Assembly (NCBI GenBank): GCA_019916065.1
Contig: CM034238.1
Location: forward strand, 24,047,246-24,111,245
Source of the DNA: Vitellaria paradoxa
Taxonomy: Eukaryota; Streptophyta; Magnoliopsida; Ericales; Sapotaceae
Length of the DNA: 64,000 bases
Direction of reading: 5' to 3'
The position numbers were made by a program, and so were the translations under genes. The notes beneath the pieces were generated by a model. It had not been told where the DNA came from. It saw only the letters and a program-made list of their open reading frames with translations, and did not search any database. Within the stretch, counting starts at the first letter, position 1; the number at the start of each line of letters is the position of its first letter. Below are positions 39,601-50,353 of the stretch, piece after piece.

Positions 39601-40385
39601 CGCATGTAATGTACTTCATCAAAAATAACCCAAGCCACCTCCCGCACAACCTCTGATCCTTTGTACTGCATACTACGCCAGATTTCGGTAGTCATCACCT
39701 GAAATCAAAACAAATTAGTGACCCCCAAAAGTTAAAAGAGGGTTAAAAAAAGAAGGAAAATAAACACAACAATAGCCACCACACCTACCAAACATGACGC
39801 ATTTGGCTCAATGGTGACATCTCCAGTCATCAAACCCACATCTGAAAACTCTTCTTTAAACTCCCTGTATTTCTGGTTGCTGAGTGCTTTGATTGGTGAA
39901 GTGTATATTACACGCTGATTGTTCCGCAGTGACATAGCAATGGCATACAGTGCAACAACAGTTTTCCCTGCTGAAGTATGCGCTGATACCTATAATTATA
40001 TTGAAAAGTAAATTATTTTAAAATTAACATATTACGTGTCTTACTTCTTTTAGCAGAGAGAAATAATGTACTAAAAGTACCATGATGAATGTCATAACTA
40101 GTACATAATAATTAACTTTACCATGACAGATTCACCGCTATCAAGGCATTTGATTGCTTCAGACTGAAAAGGGTCAAGCGTAAAAGGGAATTCCTTTGCT
40201 GGCTTTGAATCTTTTTGAGCCAACGAGGGATTTAAGTAATGAACATAACCCTCAGGATATGATACATCATGTACACATGCTACAGACTCATCAGCAATAA
40301 TTAAACCATTCCCTCTCTGCTGTTTGGATGAAGGGCTAAATTCCCCAGATGGGTCTTCTAGCTCCTTTCTCTTCGTTGATCCCAT
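21623..40385 (-). CDS. MTR4: DExH-box RNA helicase MTR4, nuclear exosome cofactor (14 coding exons, 992 aa)
   Basis: An SKI2-like 3'-5' RNA helicase that unwinds and threads rRNA precursors and other nuclear RNAs into the exosome. Coding exons, 5'-3' on the minus strand: 40385-40122, 39989-39789, 39698-39480, 35475-35137, 34913-34809, 34606-34496, 33903-33653, 27767-27644, 27541-27259, 27177-27023, 26540-26391, 26302-26070, 22573-22309, 21901-21623. All joins keep frame without a stop, giving 992 aa (family about 990). Motif I is SAHTSAGKT (90-98), motif II DEVH (182-185), motif III SAT (213-215), motif [12 protein letters not shown] (455-464). The arch/KOW region covers roughly 520-780 and the DSHCT domain about 820-990. 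All other introns are GT-AG, but those after exons 5 and 10 have GC donors. The short N-terminal tail (about 70 residues before the helicase core) and the MTR4-type sequence separate it from SKI2. HEN2 is the close alternative. Confidence 0.95.
21902..22308 (-). other. MTR4 intron 13 (last intron)
   Basis: A 407-bp intron with donor AAG|GTTATG and acceptor CCACAG. It has no recognisable insertion. Small plus-strand open frames across it are antisense shadows. Confidence 0.6.
22574..26069 (-). other. MTR4 intron 12, 3.5 kb, enlarged by repeats
   Basis: The donor is CTTGG|GTGAGA and the acceptor CTGCAG. The intron holds a degenerate copia fragment (listed separately, about 24,790-25,930). It also holds a pair of diverged direct repeats built on GTTACCCACCATCTCAC (about 23,222-23,330) and GTTTTACCCACCATCTCAC (about 23,443-23,550). 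They are separated by a poly(T)/poly(G) stretch near 23,372-23,398. No other gene is seen in it. Confidence 0.6.
24790..25930 (+). mobile_element. Degenerate Ty1/copia pol 3' end plus start of 3' LTR
   Basis: Plus-strand reading in several frames shows copia reverse-transcriptase/RNase H remnants. They are FRIKDLGPL near 24,815; a stretch ending [13 protein letters not shown] near 25,285-25,320; and the RNase H tail with [15 protein letters not shown] near 25,655-25,705. Stops and frameshifts are frequent. Downstream, TGTTAGGATATG near 25,776 may open the 3' LTR. A 38-bp tandem duplication (GACAGGTATGTTAGGCTCTA units starting at 24976 and 25014) lies within it. The insertion is antisense to the host gene MTR4. 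Confidence 0.7.
26541..27022 (-). other. MTR4 intron 10, GC-AG type
   Basis: Exon 10 ends CAG and the intron starts GCAAGG. The next exon starts after GGACAG with codons for I-D-S. Using the nearest GT (five bases on) would add five bases and break the frame, so the GC donor is required by the reading frame and by conservation of the protein. The intron has no recognisable insertion. Confidence 0.8.
28660..29142 (-). mobile_element. 3' end of an RTE-type LINE
   Basis: The minus-strand reading gives the C-terminal end of an RTE-clade reverse transcriptase. It shows [10 protein letters not shown], then [20 protein letters not shown], then a stop inside the usual MREN-LRWFGHV motif, and finally the arginine-rich GRGRPKR end. 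After that comes the conserved RTE 3' UTR (CCGACCCCATCTAGTGGGAAAAGG on the minus strand) and a short (TTGGT)n tail, the usual RTE terminus. The element is 5'-truncated, as expected for a LINE. It lies in the same orientation as MTR4, in its intron 7. Confidence 0.8.
30213..31289 (+). mobile_element. LTR-retrotransposon remnant without pol
   Basis: A 207-bp LTR-like segment at 31083-31289 starts TGTTGAGAATAAAATC and ends ATTCTAACA. It is preceded by the purine-rich ATTAGAGGATAAGATA. The same purine tract plus LTR start (ATTAGAGGATAAGATATGTT..AAGAATAAAATC) occurs again at about 30,197-30,232. Around 30,325 a sequence like TGATATCAGAACCC resembles the tRNA-Met primer-binding site. Between them I see no gag, protease or RT domain, so this is a heavily deleted or non-autonomous copia-like element. 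No target-site duplication was established. Confidence 0.55.
32352..32545 (+). mobile_element. LINE fragment with zf-RVT domain remnant
   Basis: The plus strand first reads [20 protein letters not shown]. After a frameshift it continues [11 protein letters not shown] and [14 protein letters not shown]. This matches the C-terminal zinc-binding domain that follows the reverse transcriptase in plant L1-type LINEs (W-x-FFAW ... CLC ... E-x-x-x-H). The final cysteine is lost. Upstream RT sequence is absent, so this is only a short, decayed piece, lying antisense to MTR4 in intron 7. Confidence 0.65.
34607..34808 (-). other. MTR4 intron 5, GC-AG type
   Basis: Exon 5 ends CTACCTCAG and the intron begins GCAAGTGT. 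The acceptor is TTTTCAG followed by GTTTCAAAT (V-S-N). The flanking exonic CAG and the perfect AAGT after GC match the consensus of the minor GC-AG class, and the reading frame needs it. This is the first of two such introns in the gene. Confidence 0.8.
36901..37140. repeat. 120-bp perfect-register tandem duplication
   Basis: Copy 1 is 36901-37020 and copy 2 is 37021 to about 37,139. Both start AGCCCTGCTC(A/G)ATTTGAG and end TTGCTATTTAAATT. They differ by only a few substitutions and one single-base deletion, so the duplication is young relative to the other repeats in this intron. Confidence 0.9.
37590..37650 (+). mobile_element. Very short RTE LINE 3' tail
   Basis: CCGACCCCACCTAGTGGGAAAAGGC followed by (TTGGT)-type repeats matches the 3' end of the RTE element at 28,660-28,720, but here on the plus strand. 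Only about 55 bp remain, an extreme 5' truncation. It falls between units of the local degenerate triplet repeat in MTR4 intron 3. Confidence 0.7.
37681..38720. mobile_element. Non-autonomous DNA element (AGGGTGTGCTT ends) in MTR4 intron 3
   Basis: The left end is AGGGTGTGCTTAGGAGT and the right end, reversed, is AGGGTGTGCTTTGGAGT: 16 of 17 bases identical, facing inward, 1.04 kb apart. It interrupts a local repeat unit that is uninterrupted nearby (compare ATACATAACTCGTAATC at about 37,510 with ACATTACCCA / TAATC at the two borders), which independently places the borders. A (T/A)TA-type duplication is possible. That and the GGG start suggest PIF/Harbinger, though not securely. No transposase is recognisable in the frames. 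Confidence 0.65.
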
Positions 40386-40390
40386 GAATG

Positions 40391-40848
40391 CTTCAAGTGA
40401 AGAAAAACAAACGCACGGAGAAGAAATAAGAAAACAAGGAGAAGAACTCAGAAAACAAGCAAAATCATCGCAACACCCCCCCCCCCCAAAAAAAACACAA
40501 GCGCGCGCGCGCGCACAACTACCAATCTTGCTACGGGCTTGTCATAAATGTAAAAGTTTAGCACTAAGCTAAAGCACACAACTGGATACGATATTGGCTC
40601 AGATAGGCCACGTTCAAAGCCAAAAACCCCAATTTCTTATCTTTTACTATAAGCAATCAGAAAGAGAACAAATAGAAGATAGCGTTCAAAATAAAGGTCT
40701 GTAGAAAACTACAATTTTCTAGGGTTTTTCTGAGCTATTAATATGCGGATGTCCTTGTGTGAGTGAGTACACATGTTAACACATACACCAATGTGTAAAT
40801 TGAAAAGCACCAGAGGAGAAAAAAAATAAAAGAGAGAGGGAAAATTAC
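40391..40848 (-). other. Intron in the MTR4 5' UTR
   Basis: The inferred donor is CGCAAAG|GTAATT at 40848 and the acceptor CTTGAAG just before CATTC-ATG. It contains a C10 run followed by A-rich sequence (40,477-40,497) and a (CG)n array (about 40,499-40,514), unusual in this AT-rich DNA. The splice choice is inferred from sequence only. Confidence 0.5.
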
Positions 40849-40975
40849 CTTTGCGACGGCGGCGACGGTGGTGATGTCAAGACGGCGGTTGCCGGCAGCG
40901 GAACAGAACTGCTATGTGTCTTCTTTCCCCTGCCGAAAGGGCGCGCCAGAGAGAAGAACCCAACCTCTCTAAGGG
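40849..40975 (-). other. 5' UTR exon and promoter-proximal region of MTR4
   Basis: This is a GC-rich patch reading CCGCCGTCGCCGCCG-like on the minus strand, with a splice donor at its lower end. GC-rich first exons split from the ATG by an intron are common in plant housekeeping genes. The transcription start is not determined; the region above 40,980 turns AT-rich quickly. Confidence 0.45.
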
Positions 40976-41029
40976 AAGGGTTTATGAATTATTATTTGTA
41001 AAACTGTCACATTGTTGAATTATTAGCTA

Positions 41030-41790
41030 ATTAGACTGACCTCGCTGTACATTGTGATATTTGAAATGAAATAATAAATATTATTTGATAATAATTATTT
41101 TATATTAAAAATATTAAATATTTTAAAAAGGTAAAAATTAATTGTTTTAAAAATAAGAATAAATTGATCAAGAATAAAAATTAATATTTAAATTTAATAA
41201 AATGATATAATAAAATAAATCATCATAATCATTATTATTTTAATAATCATTAATTTTAATAAATATATATATTATTAAAATATATACTTTTAAATAAAAA
41301 TATTAATTATGAAAAATAATTTTATTATAAATTAATATTTCAATATAATTAATTTTAATAATGAATTATTATTTGTTAAAAATTATTTTTATGTTGATAA
41401 AATAATTTAATAAAACAAATAATTTTAATTTATTTAAATAAATGATTGATTTTAATAAATTATAATAGTAAAATGCATAATCTAGTAAATTATTATTTAT
41501 GAGACATAATTTTCATTTAATGAAATATTTTAATAAAATTATTTTAATAAGTAATCATTATTTATTAAACATTAATTTTAATTTGAGAAAATAAATAATT
41601 TTAATCATAAATTAATATTTCAATAGTATTATTTTAATAAAATCAAATAAATTATTTTAATAATAAACTATTATTTATTAAATATTATTTTGATAAAATA
41701 ATTGAATAATTAATTAATTTTAATTTGATTAAATAAATTATTAGTTTATAATATTATTATAATTATTTATAATATTCTACGAGAATAATG
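41030..41790. repeat. Very AT-rich, low-complexity block
   Basis: About 760 bp built almost only of A and T, with words such as TTAATAATAAATTATT, ATTTTAATAAA and TTATTTATTAAA recurring in many permutations. No open frame or inverted-repeat boundary is visible. It separates the MTR4 promoter from the repeat-rich right part and could act as a matrix-attachment-type region, but that is only a composition-based guess. Confidence 0.6.
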
Positions 41791-42700
41791 AGAAAAAGAT
41801 AAAATTTTTCATTAACTCCCATTACCCATCTTTCCCTAGAGTAAAAATTTACTCCCATATAGGAGCAATTGTTAATCCAGAGTCATACCCCGTCATCTAA
41901 ATTGATGTAATGGAAGATAAAAATTACCCTAATAAAATTTACTCTCCATTACCTTCAAAACAAACATCTCCTAAAAGTTATAAGGTAATTTTATCCTTTA
42001 CATAATTTAATAAAAATTGCAAGGACTTTTCCTAGATGGATGTTCTCCATTTATGATTTTACTTTATTTTGTGAGAAATTTGGCAATAAATTCTTATTCC
42101 TAGAAATTTTGTTAAATCTATAAAGTTGAAAATCTAAAAATCTCTTATTGATCTATTTAACTTTGATAATTTTTGTCAATCAAATTTGTTGAATCTTTAA
42201 AGTTAAAAATTTAAAAATCTCTAATTGATCTATCTAACTTAACTTTGATACTTGTTGTAATCAATTGTTTTGAATGGGATGGGTTAATATTTTGAATATT
42301 ATAAAAAAATCACTTACAATTATTTAAATTAATGCTAAAAATAAATAAATAAAAAATAATATCATAAAATACATAGACCTCCCTTCAACTTTGAAAATAT
42401 TACACCTACCTTCCTTCGTAATCTATGAAACTTTAAAAAGAAAAGGAAATTATGATAAGATCACCTATATTTAGTGTGAACTTAAACCTAAAATTCTATT
42501 TCTCTTACATATAAATCCTTAAAACTATTAAAAGTTATTTTCAGCCCAAGAGATTATAAGTATAGACAATTAGGCTAATTTTAAGTCCACCATTAAGATA
42601 TTTTTAGGTGCTTTTAAGATTATTAAGGCCAAATTTAAATTTTTAAGTGAGGTCCTTTAATGATGAACAATCAAAAATGACTATTAATATTAATAAAGGT
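41791..42700. other. Intergenic AT-rich DNA
   Basis: No gene is recognised. Two diverged direct repeats of about 80 bp are visible: TTGTTAAATCTATAAAGTTG... with ATTGATCTATTTAACTTTGAT near 42,110-42,180, and TTGTTGAATCTTTAAAGTTA... with ATTGATCTATCTAACTTAAC near 42,188-42,250. Confidence 0.45.
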
Positions 42701-42739
42701 TTTTTATGCATAGAAGAAAATGGTATAAAGACATTTAAA

Positions 42740-45700
42740 TATCAAGTTCACATTTTTTAAAAAGGAACAAAATAGTTTAGATATAATTAGAACACTAAAT
42801 TTTCTAATAAATAGTATGTTTGAATTAATAGGTACTATGTATAAAATAGAAAATCAAATAAATAATGTAAACTTCCTCGCAAATACAAAAATTTTGCTAG
42901 AAGAAGTAATCAATAAAGACTTTTCAAGAAAATCATCTATCCTTCAAACAAATGAAGGTGATGATAAAATCTCTACCAAGGGCAAAAAAAGAGGAATTTG
43001 AAGAAATACTAGAAATAAAAGAAATTACTAAATAAAAACTTATAAAAATTTACAAACTAATGATAAAATATTGGAATATTAGAGTTTTAAATATGGGAAA
43101 TAAAATAATGAGAAAAAAAAAAGAGGTAAACTGACAAACCAAATACAAACTCTATATAATCAACATGAAAATTTATTCAGAAAATTGAAAATATTTTTTA
43201 GATTCCAATTCTAAAAATTCAAATAAGAAATACTGTACAATAAGTATTGTAAAAAACTTAAACTCAAAAGAAGAATCAAATAATGAGTCGAATCTAAAAT
43301 TGAAACAACAGTTGTTTAGATCTAGATGAAGAACTAGCAAGAAAACTAGGCAAAACTCCCATCCTAAATAAAACACTATAAAGGAGAAAAAATTGAGAAA
43401 TCATATCATTTAGATGATGATACAATGATTAAACCCATTTTTGGAGGAAAAAAACTTACTTAAACATATTCCTATTAAAGAAAATGGTGAATCTAGCTTT
43501 GCAAAAAAAAAAATTTATGTAGAAGAACATTAACTCAGTCCTAGAGAATACTTAAATAAATTTAATAAAACAACAAATAGGATTTATTTAAATCTAAATG
43601 TTATTTATCCTAGAGATTATGAAAACACAATAGAAAATGAGTACAAGCATTGTCCACAATCATAGCCATTATAAAAATACATGGGAAAGGAAAAAATTCC
43701 TAAACTTTATAGTAGAAACATTACAAAGAAATATTCTTAGCTAGTTAAAAGTATGGGAATGATCTGAATTAAGTAAACGGGGGACTTCTGTTTTATTATT
43801 GAAGAAAAATAAAATAATTTTACAAAAATACTCTCCAATTTATCATTATCTATTAAAAAAGATTTTTATGTATTGATATTTTTATATGAACACTGAAAAA
43901 ATGTGGAATATGTTTTATAAAAAAAAATAAAATTATGCTATATCTATAAATATACAAATTTTGTCAAAACATATCAAAAATACTTTTTGAAGTTAACCAT
44001 CACATAATATAATATATTGGAAAGAACGATTTTTTTCATAAATTCTTCAACATATAGAATGAAATATGTGAGAAACAATATTTAGAATACTTACAAAAAA
44101 AAATAGAAAATTCTGATTCATTAGAATTATGAGTAAGTTTTGATTATAAAATAATAATCGCACATTGTCTTTAATGAAAAAGCCCAAAAAAAGTAAAAAA
44201 ATAAATTATTAAAACCAAGTTAAGGTAAAATTTGTTGTAACAAAATTCTAAGAGAGAATTGGGAATAAGATGCTTTGTGAATAAACCATATCATGGATGA
44301 AAAAAAATTACTTTAAATCAAAAAGTGAAAATCTAGAAATAAAAATTTTTTTCCAAAAAGCAAATATATGTCAGAAAACTCAAAAATATAAATTTGAAAA
44401 ACTAAACAAACTGAAAAATCTTTATGCAATAGCAAATCAAATGGAAGTTATGCTCAAGTAATGGTAAACAAACCACTTACTTTATCTAAAGAAGAAATAC
44501 CAAAATTTCTTCAATCTAAACTTGGAAAGCATACTCCATAATCATTTGAATAAAATATGAAAAACCCATATTAGAGGCAAATATTATGAATTATTTAAAG
44601 TAATGACCAAAATGATGTATAAATTTAAAAACTCTAAGGTAAACTTGGCAGTTTAAAAAGATTGTCAAAAAAATTGATTTCAAAAATCAATTTTGAAACA
44701 TCAGTTTTTTATCATGAAAAAAGTTTTATGAAATCTAACAAATCGTGGAGATTTTACAAATTTCATTTAGAAACTCTAATTTCACAAAAGTAATTGGAAT
44801 TAAGCCTTATGAAAAAGTTAAACAAGTCCTTTTTAGAGTATTATTTTCAATCGTTGATAAATACATCAATATCAAAGGATTAAATCAATCCTTGAATAAT
44901 TTTCTGACAAAACAAGATATGATTCCTTTTTTATATCAAAAAAATTCAATTCAATCTTCAATTAGACAATTGAAGATTCAAAACAATTGATTGGAGATTA
45001 ATAAAAAAAATATTTTCATTCCACTAGAAGCAACAGCTTATCAAGATTTTTTGGCGATGAACAAAACAGCGATCAACAAGATTCCTTATAACTTTGAAAG
45101 CAAAGTTATAGTATTTGAAATAGTTAGTCATGTTGCTCGAAGATACAATGAACAAATTTTTGAGTCACATTAGGTCTAAAAGTTCAGGAAATATAAATAC
45201 TTTTGTTGCCTATAAAAAAGAGACTAAAAAGTATAAAGGTTAAGCTATAACAAAAGAACAAATTATATTCTGATCATGGATAAAATTGGTATACTATGCC
45301 AAAATTTTATAAAAACATACTAGAAAAACACATGGTAACAAATTAATGTTTCAAGCAATTGATAACAAAAAGATCAAACATTCAATTTTTTAAACAAAAT
45401 TAGTCAAATAAAAGTAAATGTTTCATCAAATATAGTAATCTATTTTGATGAACATTATAAAAATTTTGGAAAAAAAATTCAAATTAAATGATTTAACTAC
45501 TAAAGAAGATGCCAGAACTAAAGCAAATTTTTGGAATAATTTGAATGATGCGACCAAATATAAATATTGAAAATATAATGAAAGATTAAATAAAACTGCA
45601 ATATCATAGAAGTGTAGTGGACCAACCCAAGAAACTACCAAAATAAAAGGAATCTACGATTTAGAAAAGGTCATACACAATCGTATACTTAATGTAGCAG

Positions 45701-45740
45701 ATGTTAGAACCCATGTGAAAGAATACACTTTAATCAAAAG
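42740..45740 (+). pseudogene. Decayed Lys/Asn-rich ORF cluster, possible retroelement or pararetrovirus remnant
   Basis: For about 3 kb the plus strand reads in fragments of 50-100 codons rich in Lys, Asn, Ile and Glu, broken by stops and frameshifts. Clearer pieces are 42816-43001, the run around 43,500-43,640, 44745-44990 and 44991-45173. The last two are separated by only one stop and look like one former frame. Codon periodicity on one strand over 3 kb suggests one former long polyprotein-like frame rather than chance. No zinc knuckle, protease, RT or integrase motif was identifiable. An endogenous pararetrovirus or an unusual retroelement is possible, but I cannot assign a family. It is not functional. 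Confidence 0.3.
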
Positions 45741-48651
45741 ACCATTCCAATTGTTGTAATATTTTTTCGTTTTACTTTTTATCTTATATTTTCCTTGTCT
45801 TTAATTATGTTATGGTTCAAGTCGAGAGTTTGAAATCCAACCTATTAGTTTATAAATTGGATTTCTTTTGCAAAAAAGAGATATCAAAAAATTAAAACCT
45901 TCTCCCTTTCTTTTTTTTGGGGTAATATTTCCGCCTTCAATTACCAAAAAAATATATATATTTCCACCTTTGTAATATTTATTCTATAATAAAGTTTATG
46001 ATCAATTTTATTATTTTTATATATAGAATGGAGTTCTTCCATTTTATCCTATTCTTTAGTACTGCTCATTGATGTTGGAATTTTTTTTTCCTTTTTCCTA
46101 ACCCATGATCTAAACAAGTCACTCATAAATCCAATGACAAGTTCTTTGAGAGTTTAACTATTGATAGAGTTGGCTATGTATTTAAGTCTCAATGGCAGGG
46201 CAAGACTCTAGAATATTATAAAATGTAATGTTGAATGAATATAATGTTTAATGTTTTGAAGAAAAAAATAATATGTTTAAAAGTTTCCCAATGCTAAGTG
46301 CATCCCCAAACAATTTAATAATTTGATTAATAATATTAGTGAATTTATGAAAATTGTGTGCAAGTTATGTACTAGTTTTACAGCCACAACAATTTAAAAG
46401 GCATGGTCGTAGGAACAACATTGTAATTGTAGAATTTATATAGAAAAAATTTCAAAAAATAAAAAAAGAAGCAAGAAACTAAACATATGACAGAATACTA
46501 CGAATTAATGAAGACAGTTTTTATTCACCATTTACGAGCAAATACAACCTTGTAATTTTGGAATTAATATATAAACCTTAAATTTGATATTGTGGCAAAT
46601 TAAAATACCACATTAATTACCAACTATTTACTAAAACTTTGAGAAAGCTCAAGTCAGAAGTATTGCAAGAGATGCGTGATTTCACTAGAATGCATAGGAT
46701 TTTTTTTTATTATCTAATCAAATTACTACTATATAATTGCTTCTTAGTATTGCAAAAACTGCAATTGAGTTTTCACTCTTCTTAATTATTTTATATACAA
46801 TTATTTGAAAGTGCATTTATAGGTCTCCTCTCATTGAGACAATCCTCCATCAGTGTGTCATATCATGCTCTAATGATCCTTAATTTCAGAATGTATTATG
46901 GTCAAATTATTGAATTGGAAACGAATTTACTATTTATCTATTGTTTTAAATACACGCAATATTGTGATTATTAATATACAGTAAATCATTATCGATAATT
47001 TTGAGATAACTTATTGATAAATAAAATAATTATTATGAAATTATTGTACATAATAAATAGTCCAATTACAATCATACGTAAAAAGAAAAAATGTTAATCA
47101 AGTTTTGCATTACATGATAAAGCATTAGGCGTATGTTACCACACTCTTACTTGGAGAGAGAGAAATTTAGAATAAATATAATAAAAATTATTTTTTTCTT
47201 TTTTCTTCTTAATAATAAAAATAAATTTGTTGTAGATGTTTTATTGACGTGCATATGCTTGGGTAATCATTCTTGTGCACATTCAGAGGTAACTTTTCCA
47301 GTTGAACTTCTTTATTGATCAGCCCTAACTATATTAACTACTACTTGTCAAGACTGTCAAGTACATAGGCGCCAGTTCTTATCATACTATATGTAATATC
47401 ATAATTTTCTAAGAAAGTTTGCTCTAGAGAAATGGTATCTATAGAGAGAAGATTACGGAGAGAAAAATTTATTGTACGGACCTTCCGACTCCTCTTCCCC
47501 CTCCAAAGCTGTCAGCTCCAAGTTCTCCAACAAAGTGACTCTCATCCTCTATGGCTTCTACCAATATGTTCTTTCAAAACTTTTCTCAATTTATTGATTC
47601 GTGCTATGTTTTTTATTCGATCCGGAGCTTTATGATGTGAATTTTCATTTCACTTGGTTTATTTTGTGTTGTTAGTTGTTTTGCATGTGTGAAAATTAGT
47701 GGATTTAATGTATGACTTTAAAATGTGGAAGATCTATACTGTTAAGTTTGGGATTGGCACTATAAAATATTGAGTTTTTGAATTGCGATTAATGTTAAAG
47801 GGTAACTGCGTGTATTTAGTGAAATATTTATTGTATGATTAAACATTTCATTTTCTCTATTGATTTTTGTATCACCTAAGCAGCCCAAGGATTCACCATA
47901 AAAAAATGACAAACTCGTACAAGTGAGATTAAAATTCTGGTGAAGGTGTTGCTAATTTTATTTGTTTGTCATTTGGGATCTCATGTTGAACCAAGTAAAG
48001 GACGTTGATGTTGATATTTTTCATCTTTATTTTATTTTGTTGGAATTTTCTTATTATTTTTATTATGGTTTGGCTGTGCTACTTTGAGGGATTTGCATTT
48101 GGAGTTACCAATAATGATGTTTTTATTTGTTATGGGTTATAATTGATATTGCAAGCAACCGTTGGGCATTGTAAAGATCCAAAACTTGGAGATTGAAGTC
48201 CTGTTAAGGGAAGTAAATGGGCAAGGTTTGTGTTATTCAGCTCTACATTTGACTTTGCTAATTTTGGGTTCAATATGGTCAATCAGAGCTTTTACCTTTG
48301 GTTGTTTCTTTGGCAATGATTTAAATTCTAAACAATCTTGGATGGCTTATGCACACAAACACAAAAATAAATAAATAAATAAAAATGGAAGAAGAAGAAT
48401 GGATCATTAAAAATTTGATATTGTTTCTCATGAGGTAAAGCAAGAAACTAAATCATTATGTTACTATCTACAGTGTTATCTTCAATATCATTAAGTGAAT
48501 GAAGATTTGTTTATATGAATGGAAGAAATTGGTTGCTTATTGAATAGTTGTTACTTGTAATGTTGTTGTCAAAGGGCTCCTTAAGAAGAGAGAGCCTCAC
48601 GACGTGACAAGAGATGTTGAACAAATTTTTTTTTTTTTTTTTAGGGCTTCT
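45741..48651. other. Intergenic DNA, no gene recognised
   Basis: AT-rich sequence without recognisable coding domains on either strand. Short open frames (for example 47133-47318, 47432-47635, 48162-48374) show no family motif. A poly(T) tract lies just before the LTR at 48,652. Confidence 0.45.
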
Positions 48652-49670
48652 TGTTAAAGGATATTCTTAAATTAGATTCCTTGTACCATTTTGTTTTCCA
48701 TATGTATATTTTGTTTTTCATATGTATAGTTAATTAATTTCCTGATTGTTGGTTAATTTCTTTTTATTTATACTTACCTATATATTTTACCTATTGAAAT
48801 GATATAATATAATTTAATTCTTCTTTCAAATTCTTTATGGTCTCAGAGTCTCGTTTCTAAATCCTAGCCATCTTTTCCTTCTTCTCTATACTTACAACCT
48901 GACAGTTTCCACCATGGAAAATGAAAATCAACTCATAATTTCCAATACACAAGAACCTACCAAACCTCTCACTATCATTAACATTAACACTCCATCAAAC
49001 TTACATCTACAACTATCTCTAATGGAACATCAATTAAAATCAATTCTAATCGACTATGACCTCTACAAGTTTATTGATGGATCTTATCCTGCTCCTCCAG
49101 TCACAACCACTACCAACAATGTTTTTTTGGGGGGGGGATGGAAGTCACTACCAACAATGTTATTTCTCCCAATCCAAAATATCAAACATGTTGCGTTAAT
49201 ATAAACTCATCTTTTTGTATTCTTGTTGGTTCTCTCACTCCATCTCTTACTCTTCTGATCTCTTAATCACAAAACTCCCCTGATGCCTGGCATGCCCTTA
49301 CCACCACCTATGCCAGGCTTTCTTGTGGACACATCAAACAGATCAAGGAACAAATCAAGCATGCAACCAAGGGTACATAGTCAATTTCAGATTATAGGCA
49401 ATTTATTAAAGGTCGGTCTGATAAACTCACGACACTTGGCAAACATCTGGATTATGAGGATCCTAATGACAAAATTCTAGATGGTCTTGATGATGATTAT
49501 AAACCTATTGTTGATATTATCAATGATCGTGACACTTCAATTTCATTCGATAAATTGCATGAGAAGCTGATTAATTGGAAACTTTCACTGCATCACCATC
49601 ATGTCAATTTCTCACCGTTCCCTGCTTCCACTAATCCTACTATGAACAGGATATCCACATCTTAAAAGTT
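48652..49670 (+). mobile_element. Truncated copia element: 5' LTR, primer site and broken gag
   Basis: A 177-bp LTR-like segment (48652-48828) starts TGTTAAAGGATATTCTTAAA and ends TTCTTTCA. It is followed by a degenerate primer-binding site, TGGTCTCAGAGTC (48838-48850; the usual form has TGGTATCAGAG). Then comes a gag-like frame from 48914 with the copia motif DYDLYKFIDGSYPAPP and, after frameshifts, a later stretch containing DDDYKPIVD. A G8 run near 49,131 marks one frame break. No protease, integrase, RT or 3' LTR follows, so the element is 3'-truncated. Confidence 0.7.
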
Positions 49671-50183
49671 TGCCTTCTAGTATAGCATCCCCAACAATTT
49701 GAAAACCGTTTATGATGCAACTAAAATGGACAAATCATTAAAATTAACAAAGTGTTAAAACTGACAAAATGGTTATACAAAAAAAAAAATGAGACTGAAT
49801 ATGATTTTTTGTCTTAAGTTCTTATTTCTTTAGAAACAAAAGAAAAATAAAAATAGATTTATCAGATACATTTTTGTTGTGGGTTCTAAAATTTATAAAC
49901 ATTAAGAAAGAACAATAAATATAACTTTATCAGATGAAGCCTTAATGATTAGTAAATTTTAGGAAAGTTAGATACTTATTCTAACATTATCAAATGGGGC
50001 ATTAATAATAAGTCAATTTTAGGTAAGTTAGATACAAATTGTATTTGATAAGTCCATTTAATTTTATGAGAAAAAACAAAAAATATTTTTATTCTTTAAA
50101 AAAGTTGTAAATAAGTACAAAAATAAAAAAAGAAATATTTATGCTATTAGTTGTTTTAGATGTGTGGGAATTGGCCAAAAATA
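49671..50183. other. Spacer between copia fragment and TPR pseudogene arm
   Basis: AT-rich sequence with two similar stretches around GATAAGTC(A/C)ATTT and TTAGGTAAGTTAGATAC near 49,950-50,060. No gene is seen. Confidence 0.4.
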
Positions 50184-50311
50184 AGTCACCAGTGTAGCTT
50201 TTTCTACTAGGCAAAGTCTCCTCCTTTCTTCTGCAGCAAATTCCGAGGTTTGAATTTTATCTTCTGTAAATGCAAATCTAGACATGCAATTGTTGATACA
50301 GAACTTGATTT

Positions 50312-50353
<42 letters not shown>

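Noticed and set aside
40499..40514. (CG)n array as a CpG-island promoter of MTR4
   Set aside because: It lies in the 5' UTR intron and is a 16-bp microsatellite only; the GC-rich UTR exon at 40,849 is a better marker of the gene start.
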